DNA of 33,252 nucleotides from Phenylobacterium sp. SCN 70-31 (lineage in GTDB: Bacteria; Pseudomonadota; Alphaproteobacteria; Caulobacterales; Caulobacteraceae). The notes below the pieces were generated by a model. That model did no database searches, was not told the DNA's origin, and was given only the letters and a program-made list of their open reading frames with translations. Both the position numbers and the translations under genes were made by a program. The stretch lies in contig NZ_MEEX01000039.1 in assembly GCF_001724605.1 (NCBI RefSeq), positions 755 through 34,006 on the forward strand. Reading direction: 5' to 3'. Shown one piece after another: positions 1-9,473 of this stretch (the stretch's first letter is position 1; every line of letters starts with the position of its first letter).

Positions 1-173
1 CCCTCCGCCCTGAACAATACGGCCCGCATGGGCACGGCATGCGCCTGATCCGGACCCGCGCAACGGGCCGCCGGCCCTTGCCTGTCCCGCGTCGGGCCAC
101 ACGGCCCTGCCTCGCCGCCGCGAAGCGGCACGGCACCGTCACCACCACGTTTCAAGCAGAGCGCCCTGCACCC
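1..173. other. Upstream segment before the permease start, no gene assigned
   Basis: No gene start can be supported here. The frame of the downstream permease is open from the window edge to its ATG at 174, but the translation is Arg/Pro-rich and unlike any permease N-terminus. Another frame stops at 46-48 and could be the tail of an upstream gene, since sugar ABC permeases usually follow the ATPase gene, but there is too little sequence to recognise it. Confidence 0.3.
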
Positions 174-926
174 ATGACATCCACCGCCATCGCTCCACCC
201 CGCAGACGCCTGCCGCTTGAACTGATCGGAGGCTGGGAAGTCGGCCTGCTGATCTTCATGGTGCTGCTCTACGTCGCGGGCGTCTTCATCAATCCGAAGT
301 TCTTCGGCCAGACCGACGCGATCTCCGCGATCCTGCGCGACACGGCCCGCTATGGCGTCATGGCCGCGGGCATGACCTTCGTCATCATCAACAAGGACCT
401 CGACCTGTCGGTCGGCTCGACCTTCGGCCTGGTCGCCACCGTCTTCTCGCTGGCCTTTTCGACGTCCTATTACGATCTCGGCATCGTGCCGTCGCTGGTC
501 GCCGCCATCGCCGTCGGCCTCGGCGTCGGCCTGATCAACGGCTATTTCGTCACCTATCTGCGCGTGCCGTCCTTCATCACGACGCTGACCATGCTGTTCA
601 TCGGTCGCGGCTTCGTGCTGGGGCTGACCGGCGGCAAGACCGTCTCCTACAGCGAGAAGGCGGCCACGGCGCCCTGGTTCTTCCAGATCGGCGAGACCAA
701 CGCGTTCGGCTTCAACAACCAGATCCTGATCTTCGCGCTCGTGACCATCGTCGGCATGTTCGTGCTGGCGAAGACGCGCTGGGGCTACGAGACCTACGCC
801 ACCGGCGGCAACGAGCTGGCGGCGACCTATTCCGGCATCCCGACCAACCGCGTGCGCATGCGCGCCTATGTCCTCTCCGCCGCGCAGCGGGGGAGAGGAA
901 GGGGACCCATGCGAAGCATGGGGTAG
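174..926 (+). pseudogene. Sugar-type ABC transporter permease (RbsC/XylH family), 3'-truncated
   Basis: The product is an inner-membrane permease subunit of a ribose/xylose-type sugar ABC importer (BPD_transp_2 family). The ATG at 174 is chosen because the sequence after it (MTSTAIAPPRRR, then a first membrane helix from about residue 20) looks like a normal N-terminus, while the in-frame upstream extension does not. Recognisable family sequence includes the NKDLDLSVGS segment and the motif near ATGGNELAATYSGIP. At about residue 235 (RAYVLSA) the family sequence stops and the frame runs into a palindromic repeat, ending at TAG 926 after a Gly/Arg-rich nonsense tail. About 250 codons remain of the usual 320-350, so the last membrane helices are missing and the protein is probably non-functional. 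No ATPase or binding-protein gene is visible inside the window. Confidence 0.8.
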
Positions 927-1036
927 GTGAGGTGGGTCAAAGGCCGGTCAACCCGGACACCATTTCCGTGATCCACACCCTCACCTCCCCGTTGCTGCGC
1001 AACGGGTCCCTTCCTCTCCCACTGCGTGGGAGAGGT
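872..1036. repeat. Palindromic intergenic repeat (REP/BIME-like) with imperfect inverted arms
   Basis: Two arms of about 60 bp (about 872-935 and 972-1036) are imperfect reverse complements. Both contain GGGAGAGGAAGGG(G)ACCC followed by a small hairpin (ATGCGAAGCAT on the left, the CGTTGCGCAGCAACG type on the right) and GGTGAGG. Each arm also carries an outer hairpin built on CTCTCC/GGAGAG. The middle is a 36-bp spacer. The element overlaps the broken 3' end of the permease and touches the start codon of the kinase. It encodes nothing plausible. This arrangement is typical of short non-autonomous intergenic repeats in high-GC alphaproteobacteria; the exact family was not identified. Confidence 0.8.
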
Positions 1037-1038
1037 AG

Positions 1039-2439
1039 GTGCGGCTCCCGCGCATCTTCCGGACGACGCCGTTCCGGCTGACGCTGCTGTTCCTGGCGCT
1101 GTTCGCCAGCGCCGCTTCGGCCTTCCTGGCCTACATCTACATCGCCACCGCCGGCGAGGCGACGCGCCGGACCGACCAGGAGATCCGCCGCGAGATGCGG
1201 TCGCTGGTCGACGTCTACGACCGCGCGGGCGTGGACGCGGTGAACCAGTCGCTGATCGAGCGCGCGTCCAGCGAGAAGCCCTTCCTCTACCTGCTGCTGA
1301 CCCCGGACGGGCGGCGCATCTCGGGCTCGATCGAGGAGAGCCCGGTGGAGGATTTCACCGGCGCCCCGGCCTGGGCCACGTTCCAGGTCACCGACGTGGA
1401 CGCCGAGGGCCGGACGGTGCGCCATCCCGCGCGCGGGCTCCAGCAGCGCCTGAGCGGCGGCGAGACGCTGTTCGTCGGCGCCGATGCGGGCGACGACGAG
1501 GCCTATGTGGCCCGGGTGGTGCGGGCGCTCTGGGCGTCGGCGGCCCTGGTGGTGCTGCTGGGCCTGGCGGGCGGCGTCCTGGTCAGCCGCAACGTCTCGC
1601 GCACCATGGTGGGCCTGATCGACGTGGTGGAGCGCGTGCGCAACGGCGAGCAGGGCGTCCGCGCCCATGTCCGCGGCGCCCGCGACGAGTTCGACGAGCT
1701 GGCCCAGGGCGTGAACGACATGCTGGACCGCCTGGAACGGTCGATGGCGGGCCACAAGCACGCGGGCGACGCCATCGCCCACGACCTGCGCTCGCCCCTG
1801 ACGCGGCTTCGGGCGCGGCTGGAGACCGCCTATCTCGACGTGGAGGCCGGCAAGGGCGACCCGGAGCAGGCGCTGAGCCAGGCGCTGGAGGACACCGACG
1901 GCGTGCTCAAGACCTTCGGCGCGGTCCTGTCCATCGCGCGGCTCCAGGCCGCCGGGACGGCGCCCGACCCGGTGCTGTTCGATCCGGCCGACCTGGCGGC
2001 GGACATCTCGGAACTCTACGAGCCGCTCTGCGAGGAGAAGGACATCGAGTTCCAGGCCGAACTCACCAAGGAGCTGGGCGTCCGCGGCAACCGCGAGTTC
2101 CTGGCCCAGGCGCTCTCCAACCTCCTGGACAACGCCATCAAGTACACCCCGGCGGGCGGGGCGATCATGCTGCGCGTACGCCGCCGCTCGTCCGGCGAGG
2201 TGGAGTATTCGGTCACCGACACCGGCCCGGGGGTGCCCGACGAGGACCGCGAGCGGGTCATCCAGCGGTTCGTCCGCCTGGAGAACAGCCGCAGCCAGCC
2301 GGGGGCGGGCCTGGGCCTGTCGCTGGTGGCCGCGGTCGCCGAGGCGCACGGCGGGCGGCTGGAGCTGTCTGAAGGGCCGGGCAAGGTGGGCGAGATGGGG
2401 CCGGGCCTTCGGGTCGCCTTCATCCTCCCGCGCGCCTGA
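1039..2439 (+). CDS. Two-component sensor histidine kinase (HAMP, HisKA, HATPase)
   Basis: This is an inner-membrane sensor kinase of 466 aa. Visible in order: a first membrane helix (residues about 12-35), a periplasmic region, a second helix (about 160-185), a HAMP linker, a HisKA dimerisation helix with phospho-acceptor His248 in AIAHDLRSPLTRLRA, and an ATPase domain with N-box NLLDNAIKY (from residue 361), G1 DTGPGVP and G2 GAGLGL. The start is GTG at 1039. It is the only start that gives the arginine-rich cytoplasmic tail before the first helix, and a GAGAGG just upstream can serve as a short-spaced ribosome site. No response regulator gene is adjacent, although such kinases usually follow one; the repeat ending at 1036 occupies its place. 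glnE follows 48 bp downstream. The sensed signal is unknown. Confidence 0.88.
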   Translation: MRLPRIFRTTPFRLTLLFLALFASAASAFLAYIYIATAGEATRRTDQEIRREMRSLVDVYDRAGVDAVNQSLIERASSEKPFLYLLLTPDGRRISGSIEESPVEDFTGAPAWATFQVTDVDAEGRTVRHPARGLQQRLSGGETLFVGADAGDDEAYVARVVRALWASAALVVLLGLAGGVLVSRNVSRTMVGLIDVVERVRNGEQGVRAHVRGARDEFDELAQGVNDMLDRLERSMAGHKHAGDAIAHDLRSPLTRLRARLETAYLDVEAGKGDPEQALSQALEDTDGVLKTFGAVLSIARLQAAGTAPDPVLFDPADLAADISELYEPLCEEKDIEFQAELTKELGVRGNREFLAQALSNLLDNAIKYTPAGGAIMLRVRRRSSGEVEYSVTDTGPGVPDEDRERVIQRFVRLENSRSQPGAGLGLSLVAAVAEAHGGRLELSEGPGKVGEMGPGLRVAFILPRA

Positions 2440-2487
2440 AGACCCACCGGGCCTCTCTTTCCCCAAGCGGCCGCCGGCAGAGGTTCA

Positions 2488-5451
2488 TTGCGCACGCCCT
2501 CCGAGCTTCGGATGATGGGCGCCATGAGTCCCCAGGCTTCAGAACCGCGCCGCCTCGTCGATCGGCTTTCGCCCTGCGGTCCCGTCCTCGACGCCAAGGC
2601 GGCCGAGCGGGCGCGCGAGATCGTGGCCGCCGCCGTCTGGAACGCCGACCTGGAGGCGGCCTGGCCGTCCCTGGCGCCGGTGTTCGGCGCCTCGCCCTAT
2701 CTCGCCGGCCTGGCCCGGCGCGATCCCGCGCGCCTCGCCGACCTTCTCGCCGACGCGCCCGAGGCGCGGCTCGAGGCGATCCTCGCCCGCACCCACGCCG
2801 TGGCCGATCTGGCGCCCGAGGCCGCCCAGGCGCCGCTGCGGCGGCTCAAGCAGGAGCTGCACCTGCTCACCGCCCTGGCCGATCTGGGCGGCGCCTGGGA
2901 CCTGGACGCCGTCACCGGCGCGCTGACCCGGTTCGCCGACGCGGCGGTGGCCGCCTCGCTGACCAGTGCGGCGCGGGGCGAGGTGGAGGCCGGCCGCCTG
3001 ACCGCCCTGGGCCCCACGAGCGGGGGGGACGGCCAGCATGGCCCCGTCCCGGGCTGGTTCTGCATCGCCATGGGCAAGCAGGGCGCGTTCGAACTGAACT
3101 ATTCCAGCGACATCGACGTCTCGGTCTTCTTCGATCCCGATCTCCTGGAGCCCGTCCTGGCCGAAGGGGTCGAGCCCCTGGCCTTCGCCGTGCGCCTGAC
3201 CCAGCGGGTCTCGGACCTCATGCAGGCGCGGACCGCCGACGGCTACGTCTTCCGCATGGACCTGCGTCTGCGGCCCGACCCCTCGTCCACGCCGCCGGCG
3301 ATGCCTGTGCCCGCGGCGCTGGAATACTACGAGACCGTCGGCCAGAACTGGGAGCGCGCGGCCTTCATCAAGGCGCGCGCCTGCGCGGGCGACAGGGTCG
3401 CGGCGGCCGACTTCCTGGGCGAGCTGGTCCCCTACATCTGGCGCAAGAACCTGGACTTCGCCGCCATCGCCGACATCCATTCCATCAAGCGGCAGATCCA
3501 CGCCCACAAGGTGGACGAGCGCGTCTCGGCCAAGGGCGTCGACCTGAAGCTGGGGCGCGGCGGCATCCGCGAGATCGAGTTCTACGTCCAGACCCAGCAG
3601 CTCATCCTGGGCGGCCGCCATCCCGAGCTGCGCAGCTCGCGCACCCTGGACGCGCTGGAGGCCCTGCGCGCCGCGGGCCATGTCGCCGACGCCGCGGCGG
3701 CCGAGCTCACCGAGGCCTACCGCCGCCTGCGCGCGGTGGAGCACCGCATCCAGATGCTGGAGGACGAGCAAACGCACAAGCTGCCCGAGTCCGACGCCGA
3801 GCGCCGCCGCGTGGCGGCGCTGTCGGGCGAGGCGCCGCTCAGGAGCTTCGACGCCGAGATCACCCGCACGCTGAAGGCCGTGAACGCCCGCTACGGCGAG
3901 CTGTTTCCCGACGAGGAGTCGCTGTCCTCCAGGTTTGGCAGCCTGGTGTTCACCGGGGTGGACGACGACCCCGAGACCCTGGCCACCCTGGCGCGGATGG
4001 GCTTCTCCAGCCCGCCGCGGGTGTCGCAGACCATCCGGAGCTGGCACCACGGTCACGTGGCGGCAACGCGCATCGAACGGGGCCGCGAGCTGTTCACCCG
4101 CCTGGCGCCGCGGCTGCTGGAGGCGGCGAACGCCACAGGCGCCCCGGACGTGGCCTTCAACCGCTTCTGCGACTTCTTCGGCGGGCTCTCCACGGGCGTG
4201 CAGCTCCAGTCGCTGTTCCTGGCGCAGCCGAAGCTGTTCGAGCTGGTGGTGCAGGTCCTGGCCTTCGCGCCGCGGCTGGCGGCCACCCTGGCGCGGCGGC
4301 CGGCGGCCATCGACGCCATGCTGGACCCGCACTTCTTCGCGCCCATCGAGATCGCCGACGAGCGCGCGAGCATGGCCGCCGCCGTCGCGCGGGCCGACGG
4401 TTTCGAGGCGGCGATGGACGTGGTGCGACGCCTTCACCGCGAGCAGAGCTTCCGCGTGGGCGTGCAGGTGATGAGCGGGACGGCGACCGCCGAGACCGCC
4501 GGCCGCGCCTTCGCCGACCTCGCCGATCTCTGCATCGAGGCCCTGGCCCCGGCGGCCCTGGCCGAGGCCGTGCGGATGGGGGGCGACTTCCCGGGCGAGG
4601 TGGCGGTGGTGGCCCTGGGCAAATGCGGCTCGCGCGAGATGAGCGCCGGCTCGGACCTGGACCTGATGACCCTCTATCGCGCCGCGGACCCGGTCGCGAT
4701 GTCGGCGACCAAGGGCTGGGACGCCTCCACCTTCTACGGCCGCTTCACCCAGCGGCTGATCGCGGCGCTGTCCAGCCCGACGGCGGAGGGGCAGCTCTAC
4801 GAGGTGGACATGCAGCTGCGGCCCTCGGGCACCAAGGGACCGGTGGCGGTGAGCTTCGCCGCCTTCGAACACTACTACCAGGGCGAGGCCGAGACCTGGG
4901 AGCTGCTCGCCCTGACGCGGGCGCGGGTGGTCTGGGCCACCACCCCGGACTTCGCGGCCGCCGGCCAGGCCGCCATCGAGGCCGCCCTTCGCCGCCCGCG
5001 CGACCGCCGGAAGACGGCCAGGGACGTGCGCGACATGCGCAAGCTTCTGGAGCAGGAGCGCCCGCCGAAGGGTCCGTGGGACCTGAAGCTCAAGCCCGGC
5101 GGTCTGGTCGACATCGAGTTCGCCGCCCAGTTCCTGCAACTGGCCCACGCCGCCGAGGGCGGCCCCTTGCGGACCAACACCGCCGAGGCGCTGACGGCCC
5201 TGGGCGAGACGGGCCTGGCGAGCCCGGGCCAGCTTTCGGCCCTCTGCGACGCCTGGCGGCTCCAGCAGGACCTCACGCAGCTGCTGAAGGTGGCGCTCGG
5301 CGACGGTCCCGCCCCCGGCGAGGAGCCCAAGGCGTTCCAGTCCCTGCTGGCGCGGGCCGGCGGCGTCAAGACGCTGAAGGCGCTGGAGGCCAGGCTCGCC
5401 GGGGTCCAGGCCGCCGCCCGGACCGCCTATGCGGAGGTGGTGAAGAGCTAG
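2488..5451 (+). CDS. glnE: Bifunctional glutamine synthetase adenylyltransferase / adenylyl-removing enzyme
   Basis: GlnE adds AMP to, and removes it from, glutamine synthetase under PII (GlnB) control, tuning ammonia assimilation in the cytoplasm. The 987 aa length is normal for the family. Two nucleotidyltransferase domains are visible. The N-terminal (de-adenylylating) one has GKQGAFELNYSSDIDVSVFF from residue 196, with the metal Asp pair at about 208/210. The C-terminal (adenylylating) one has GKCGSREMSAGSDLDLM from residue 711, with Asp at about 723/725. Each is followed by the GlnE-type helical region, for example GRGGIREIEFYVQ and KLKPGGLVDIEFAAQ. The start is uncertain: TTG 2488 has an AGAGG 4 nt upstream, while ATG at 2512, 2515 or 2524 has no clear ribosome site. 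The four differ by at most 12 residues and affect no domain. Confidence 0.96.
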   Translation: MRTPSELRMMGAMSPQASEPRRLVDRLSPCGPVLDAKAAERAREIVAAAVWNADLEAAWPSLAPVFGASPYLAGLARRDPARLADLLADAPEARLEAILARTHAVADLAPEAAQAPLRRLKQELHLLTALADLGGAWDLDAVTGALTRFADAAVAASLTSAARGEVEAGRLTALGPTSGGDGQHGPVPGWFCIAMGKQGAFELNYSSDIDVSVFFDPDLLEPVLAEGVEPLAFAVRLTQRVSDLMQARTADGYVFRMDLRLRPDPSSTPPAMPVPAALEYYETVGQNWERAAFIKARACAGDRVAAADFLGELVPYIWRKNLDFAAIADIHSIKRQIHAHKVDERVSAKGVDLKLGRGGIREIEFYVQTQQLILGGRHPELRSSRTLDALEALRAAGHVADAAAAELTEAYRRLRAVEHRIQMLEDEQTHKLPESDAERRRVAALSGEAPLRSFDAEITRTLKAVNARYGELFPDEESLSSRFGSLVFTGVDDDPETLATLARMGFSSPPRVSQTIRSWHHGHVAATRIERGRELFTRLAPRLLEAANATGAPDVAFNRFCDFFGGLSTGVQLQSLFLAQPKLFELVVQVLAFAPRLAATLARRPAAIDAMLDPHFFAPIEIADERASMAAAVARADGFEAAMDVVRRLHREQSFRVGVQVMSGTATAETAGRAFADLADLCIEALAPAALAEAVRMGGDFPGEVAVVALGKCGSREMSAGSDLDLMTLYRAADPVAMSATKGWDASTFYGRFTQRLIAALSSPTAEGQLYEVDMQLRPSGTKGPVAVSFAAFEHYYQGEAETWELLALTRARVVWATTPDFAAAGQAAIEAALRRPRDRRKTARDVRDMRKLLEQERPPKGPWDLKLKPGGLVDIEFAAQFLQLAHAAEGGPLRTNTAEALTALGETGLASPGQLSALCDAWRLQQDLTQLLKVALGDGPAPGEEPKAFQSLLARAGGVKTLKALEARLAGVQAAARTAYAEVVKS

Positions 5452-5497
5452 GATGGCGCGTCCGAAGCTCGCGCCGACGCACGACCTCGCAGCCGCC

Positions 5498-5545
5498 GAA
5501 TGTCGAATCCACAACACGCGCGACGGAATGTCGGCCGTCGCGCGT
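5498..5545. promoter_or_regulatory. Inverted repeat and direct repeat upstream of the EF-hand/ECF operon
   Basis: A perfect 11-bp inverted repeat, ACGCGCGACGG (5516-5526) and CCGTCGCGCGT (5535-5545), encloses an 8-nt loop. The octamer GAATGTCG occurs at 5498-5505 and again at 5526-5533, the second copy overlapping the loop. The hairpin lies 64 bp after the glnE stop and 41 bp before the EF-hand start. It has no T-tract, so it may be a weak glnE terminator or an operator. The repeated octamer could be part of a promoter for the sigma factor operon. Function is inferred. Confidence 0.4.
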
Positions 5546-5586
5546 GGAAGTCTTCGGGTGGGCTGCCCAAACGTCATCGAGGACTC

Positions 5587-6012
5587 ATGAACCGCTTTCT
5601 CATCGCCGCCGTCGTCGCCCCCTTCGCGGTCCTGGCCACCGCGGCCGCCGCCCAGCCCGGCCGCGGGCCCGATCCCGACACCGACCGGGACGGCAAGGTG
5701 ACGCTGGCCGAATTCAAGGCCGCCCAGGCCCAGCGCACGGACCGGCTGTTCGCACGGCTGGACGCCGACAAGGACGGCCGGATCACCCAGGCCGAGATCG
5801 AGGCTGCGGCCAAGGGCCGTCCGGGCGGCCGCAAGGGCGGCCAGATGCTCATGCGGTTGGACGCCGACCGGGACGGCGCCGTCACCAAGGCCGAGATGAA
5901 CGCCGCGGCCGAACGGCGTTTCCAGGCGGCCGACGCCAACAAGGACGGCTGGCTGTCGAAGGACGAGTTGGAGATGATGCAGCAGAGGATGCGTGGTCCG
6001 GCCCGGAAATAG
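5587..6012 (+). CDS. Secreted EF-hand calcium-binding protein
   Basis: This is a small exported protein of 141 aa. Residues 1-22 form a Sec signal peptide (MNRFLIAAVVAPFAVLATAA, cut near AAA-QP). The mature part holds four EF-hand-type loops with the DxDxDG pattern: DTDRDGKVT, DADKDGRIT, DADRDGAVT and DANKDGWLS, each followed by an acidic helix start (E of AEF/AEI/AEM/DEL). Ca2+ binding in the periplasm is therefore likely. The ATG at 5587 is chosen because it opens the signal peptide and has GAGG 4 nt upstream; an upstream in-frame extension lacks these. The gene stands 32 bp before the ECF sigma gene on the same strand and is probably co-transcribed. Small EF-hand proteins of this kind are often found beside ECF sigma/metal-sensor genes in Caulobacterales and sphingomonads (from memory). 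Confidence 0.85.
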   Translation: MNRFLIAAVVAPFAVLATAAAAQPGRGPDPDTDRDGKVTLAEFKAAQAQRTDRLFARLDADKDGRITQAEIEAAAKGRPGGRKGGQMLMRLDADRDGAVTKAEMNAAAERRFQAADANKDGWLSKDELEMMQQRMRGPARK

Positions 6013-6044
6013 CGCCAGACCTCGAGCTGAAGGCGAGGGCAGGA

Positions 6045-6587
6045 TTGGGGGAGTCCGACGAGGAGCTCCTGTCGCAGGTGGCGCGCGGCGACGCCGCGGC
6101 CGCGCGTGCGCTCGTGGGGCGCAAGCTCCCGCGCCTGCTCTCGCTGGCCCGGCGGATGCTGGGCGATGCGGCCGAGGCCGAGGATGTCGCCCAGGAGGCC
6201 TTCGTCCGCGTCTGGAGACAGGCGCCGCGCTGGCGGCCCGGCGCGGCGCGGTTCGACACCTGGCTGCACCGGGTGGCGTTGAACCTCTGCTACGACCGTC
6301 TGCGCCGCCGCCGCGAGCTGGCGGTGGCCGAGCCGCCCGAGCGGGTCGACGAGGGGCCGGGCCCGGGACGCGGGCTGGAGGCGCAGGATGTGGGGCGACG
6401 GGTGGATGCGGCGCTGCAGGCGTTGCCCGACCGCCAGCGCGAGGCCCTGGTGCTTTGTCACTATCAGGAGTTGGGGAACCTCGAGGCCGCGGCCGTGATG
6501 GGCGTGAGCGTCGAGGCGCTGGAGAGCCTGCTGTCGCGGGGGCGCCGCGCGCTGCGCGCGGTCCTGGCCGATCTGAGGGAGGGATGA
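6045..6587 (+). CDS. ECF-family RNA polymerase sigma factor
   Basis: This is an alternative sigma-70 factor of the extracytoplasmic-function type, about 180 aa. Region 2 (residues about 22-90) carries the core-binding and -10 recognition segments, including GDAAEAEDVAQEAFVRVWRQ and FDTWLHRVALNLCYDRLRR. Region 4 (about 125-178) has LPDRQREALVLCHYQEL, followed by the helix-turn-helix LEAAAVMGVSVEALESLLSRG that reads the -35 element. No ATG is available at the right place. TTG 6045, just before GESDEELLSQVARGD, gives the expected ECF N-terminus and has a purine-rich GCGAGGGCAGGA stretch upstream. The frame is open far upstream through glnE, which is fortuitous. The stop (6585-6587) lies 1 nt before the next ATG, so the putative anti-sigma gene is translationally coupled. 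Confidence 0.88.
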   Translation: MGESDEELLSQVARGDAAAARALVGRKLPRLLSLARRMLGDAAEAEDVAQEAFVRVWRQAPRWRPGAARFDTWLHRVALNLCYDRLRRRRELAVAEPPERVDEGPGPGRGLEAQDVGRRVDAALQALPDRQREALVLCHYQELGNLEAAAVMGVSVEALESLLSRGRRALRAVLADLREG

Positions 6588-6588
6588 G

Positions 6589-7029
6589 ATGACGCCCGAG
6601 CGGTTCGCCGGACTGGCCGACGCCTACGGCGGGGACGTGGCGCGCTGGCCCGCCCCCGAGCGCGACGCGGCGGCGGCGTTCATGACCGACGCGCCGGCGC
6701 GGGCGGCGGCCATCCTCGCCGAGGCGTCCGCCCTGGACGCATGGCTGGACGCGGCGCCGGCGCCCCAGGCCTCGGCGGCGATGGTGGGCGCCATCCTCGC
6801 CGCAGCGCCGCGGCGGCCCTCGCTCTGGCGGCGCTGGGCGTTTGCGGCCGGCGCCGGGGCGGGCCTCGCCGCCGCCTGCGCCGCCGGCGTATTGGCGGGC
6901 GTGCAGCTGGGCGCCGCCGCGACGGTCACCAAGAGCGACATCGTCTCGGCCGAGGGGGGCGGGGACGCCGTCCTGGCGGTGGTGTCGGACGAGGACTTCA
7001 ACCTCTTTCTGGACGAGGAGGCGGGATGA
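6589..7029 (+). CDS. Single-pass membrane protein, putative anti-sigma factor
   Basis: This 146 aa protein matches no named family that I recognise with confidence. Residues 1-78 are cytoplasmic-looking and helical (MTPERFAGLADAYGGDVARW, then Ala-rich). An alanine/glycine-rich membrane helix spans about 82-107, and a short periplasmic tail ends in an acidic DEDFNLFLDEE. The position immediately after an ECF sigma gene, the coupled start and the cytoplasmic domain-TM-periplasm layout are those of an anti-sigma factor. It lacks the HxxxCxxC zinc motif of classical ZAS anti-sigma factors. The gene overlaps the next by ATGA. The role is inferred from context. Confidence 0.6.
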   Translation: MTPERFAGLADAYGGDVARWPAPERDAAAAFMTDAPARAAAILAEASALDAWLDAAPAPQASAAMVGAILAAAPRRPSLWRRWAFAAGAGAGLAAACAAGVLAGVQLGAAATVTKSDIVSAEGGGDAVLAVVSDEDFNLFLDEEAG

Positions 7030-7528
7030 ACCGGCCCTGGCTTCTGGGGGCGCTGCTGGCGTCGCTGGCGCTGAACGTCTTCATCGGCGGCGCCTTCGCC
7101 GGCGCGCACCTGGCCGATCGGCGGGCTGAGGCGCGGGCCGAGCGCGAGCGGGCGGCGGGCTCTGCGCCGCGGCTGCGGGGCGATCCGCTGGCCGCCGCCG
7201 TGCGCGCCCTGCCGCCGGAATCGCAGGCGGCCTGGCGTGCGGAGGGGCCGGCGTTCGTCCGCGAGCATGCGCCCAAGGCGCGTGAGGCCCGGCGCCTGGC
7301 GCGCGAGGCGCTGACCGGCTTCGGCGCCGAACCGTTCGACGCGGACCGGACCCTGGACACTCTTCGGCGAGCGCGGGCGCTGGAGCAGGAGGGGCGCCTG
7401 GCGATGGACGCCCGGATGGTGCGGTTCGCCGCCACCCTGCCGCGCGAGCAGCGGGAGGCCTTCGGCGACGCCCTGGCGCGGCCGCGGGGTCTGGGTCGCG
7501 CCCCGCAGGGCGCCTCGGAACGCCCGCG

Positions 7529-7532
<4 letters not shown>
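7026..7532 (+). CDS. Periplasmic heavy-metal-sensor-like (CpxP/Metal_resist type) protein
   Basis: This 168 aa protein has an N-terminal membrane anchor (LLGALLASLALNVFIGGAFAG, about residues 5-26) and a long arginine/alanine-rich helical periplasmic domain, with LPPESQAAWRAEGPAF and a C-terminal LPREQREAFGDAL. This double LTxxQ/LPxEQ-like helical pattern is that of the Metal_resist/CnrX/CpxP group, which senses periplasmic stress and feeds it to an anti-sigma factor or sensor kinase. It has almost no Cys, His or internal Met, so metal binding itself is doubtful. It overlaps the preceding gene by ATGA, completing the EF-hand/sigma/anti-sigma/sensor operon, and its end overlaps the convergent kinase gene by 4 bp. 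Confidence 0.72.
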
Positions 7533-9394
<1,862 letters not shown>

Positions 9395-9473
9395 CTTCCG
9401 ACGGCCGGACCCCCGACCTGCGCAGAAGCTTAAGCTGATCCGCCGCCCACGGTCATCGTGGGTCGGGCTTCAA

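Noticed and set aside
39..173. Longer N-terminus for the ABC permease
   Set aside because: The 45 extra residues are Arg/Pro-rich and unlike any permease N-terminus; ATG 174 begins a normal one.
2539..5577. 1012-aa open frame on the minus strand opposite glnE
   Set aside because: Shadow of glnE in very high-GC DNA; the translation is Arg/Gly/Gln/His-rich without any family pattern, while the plus strand gives a complete GlnE.
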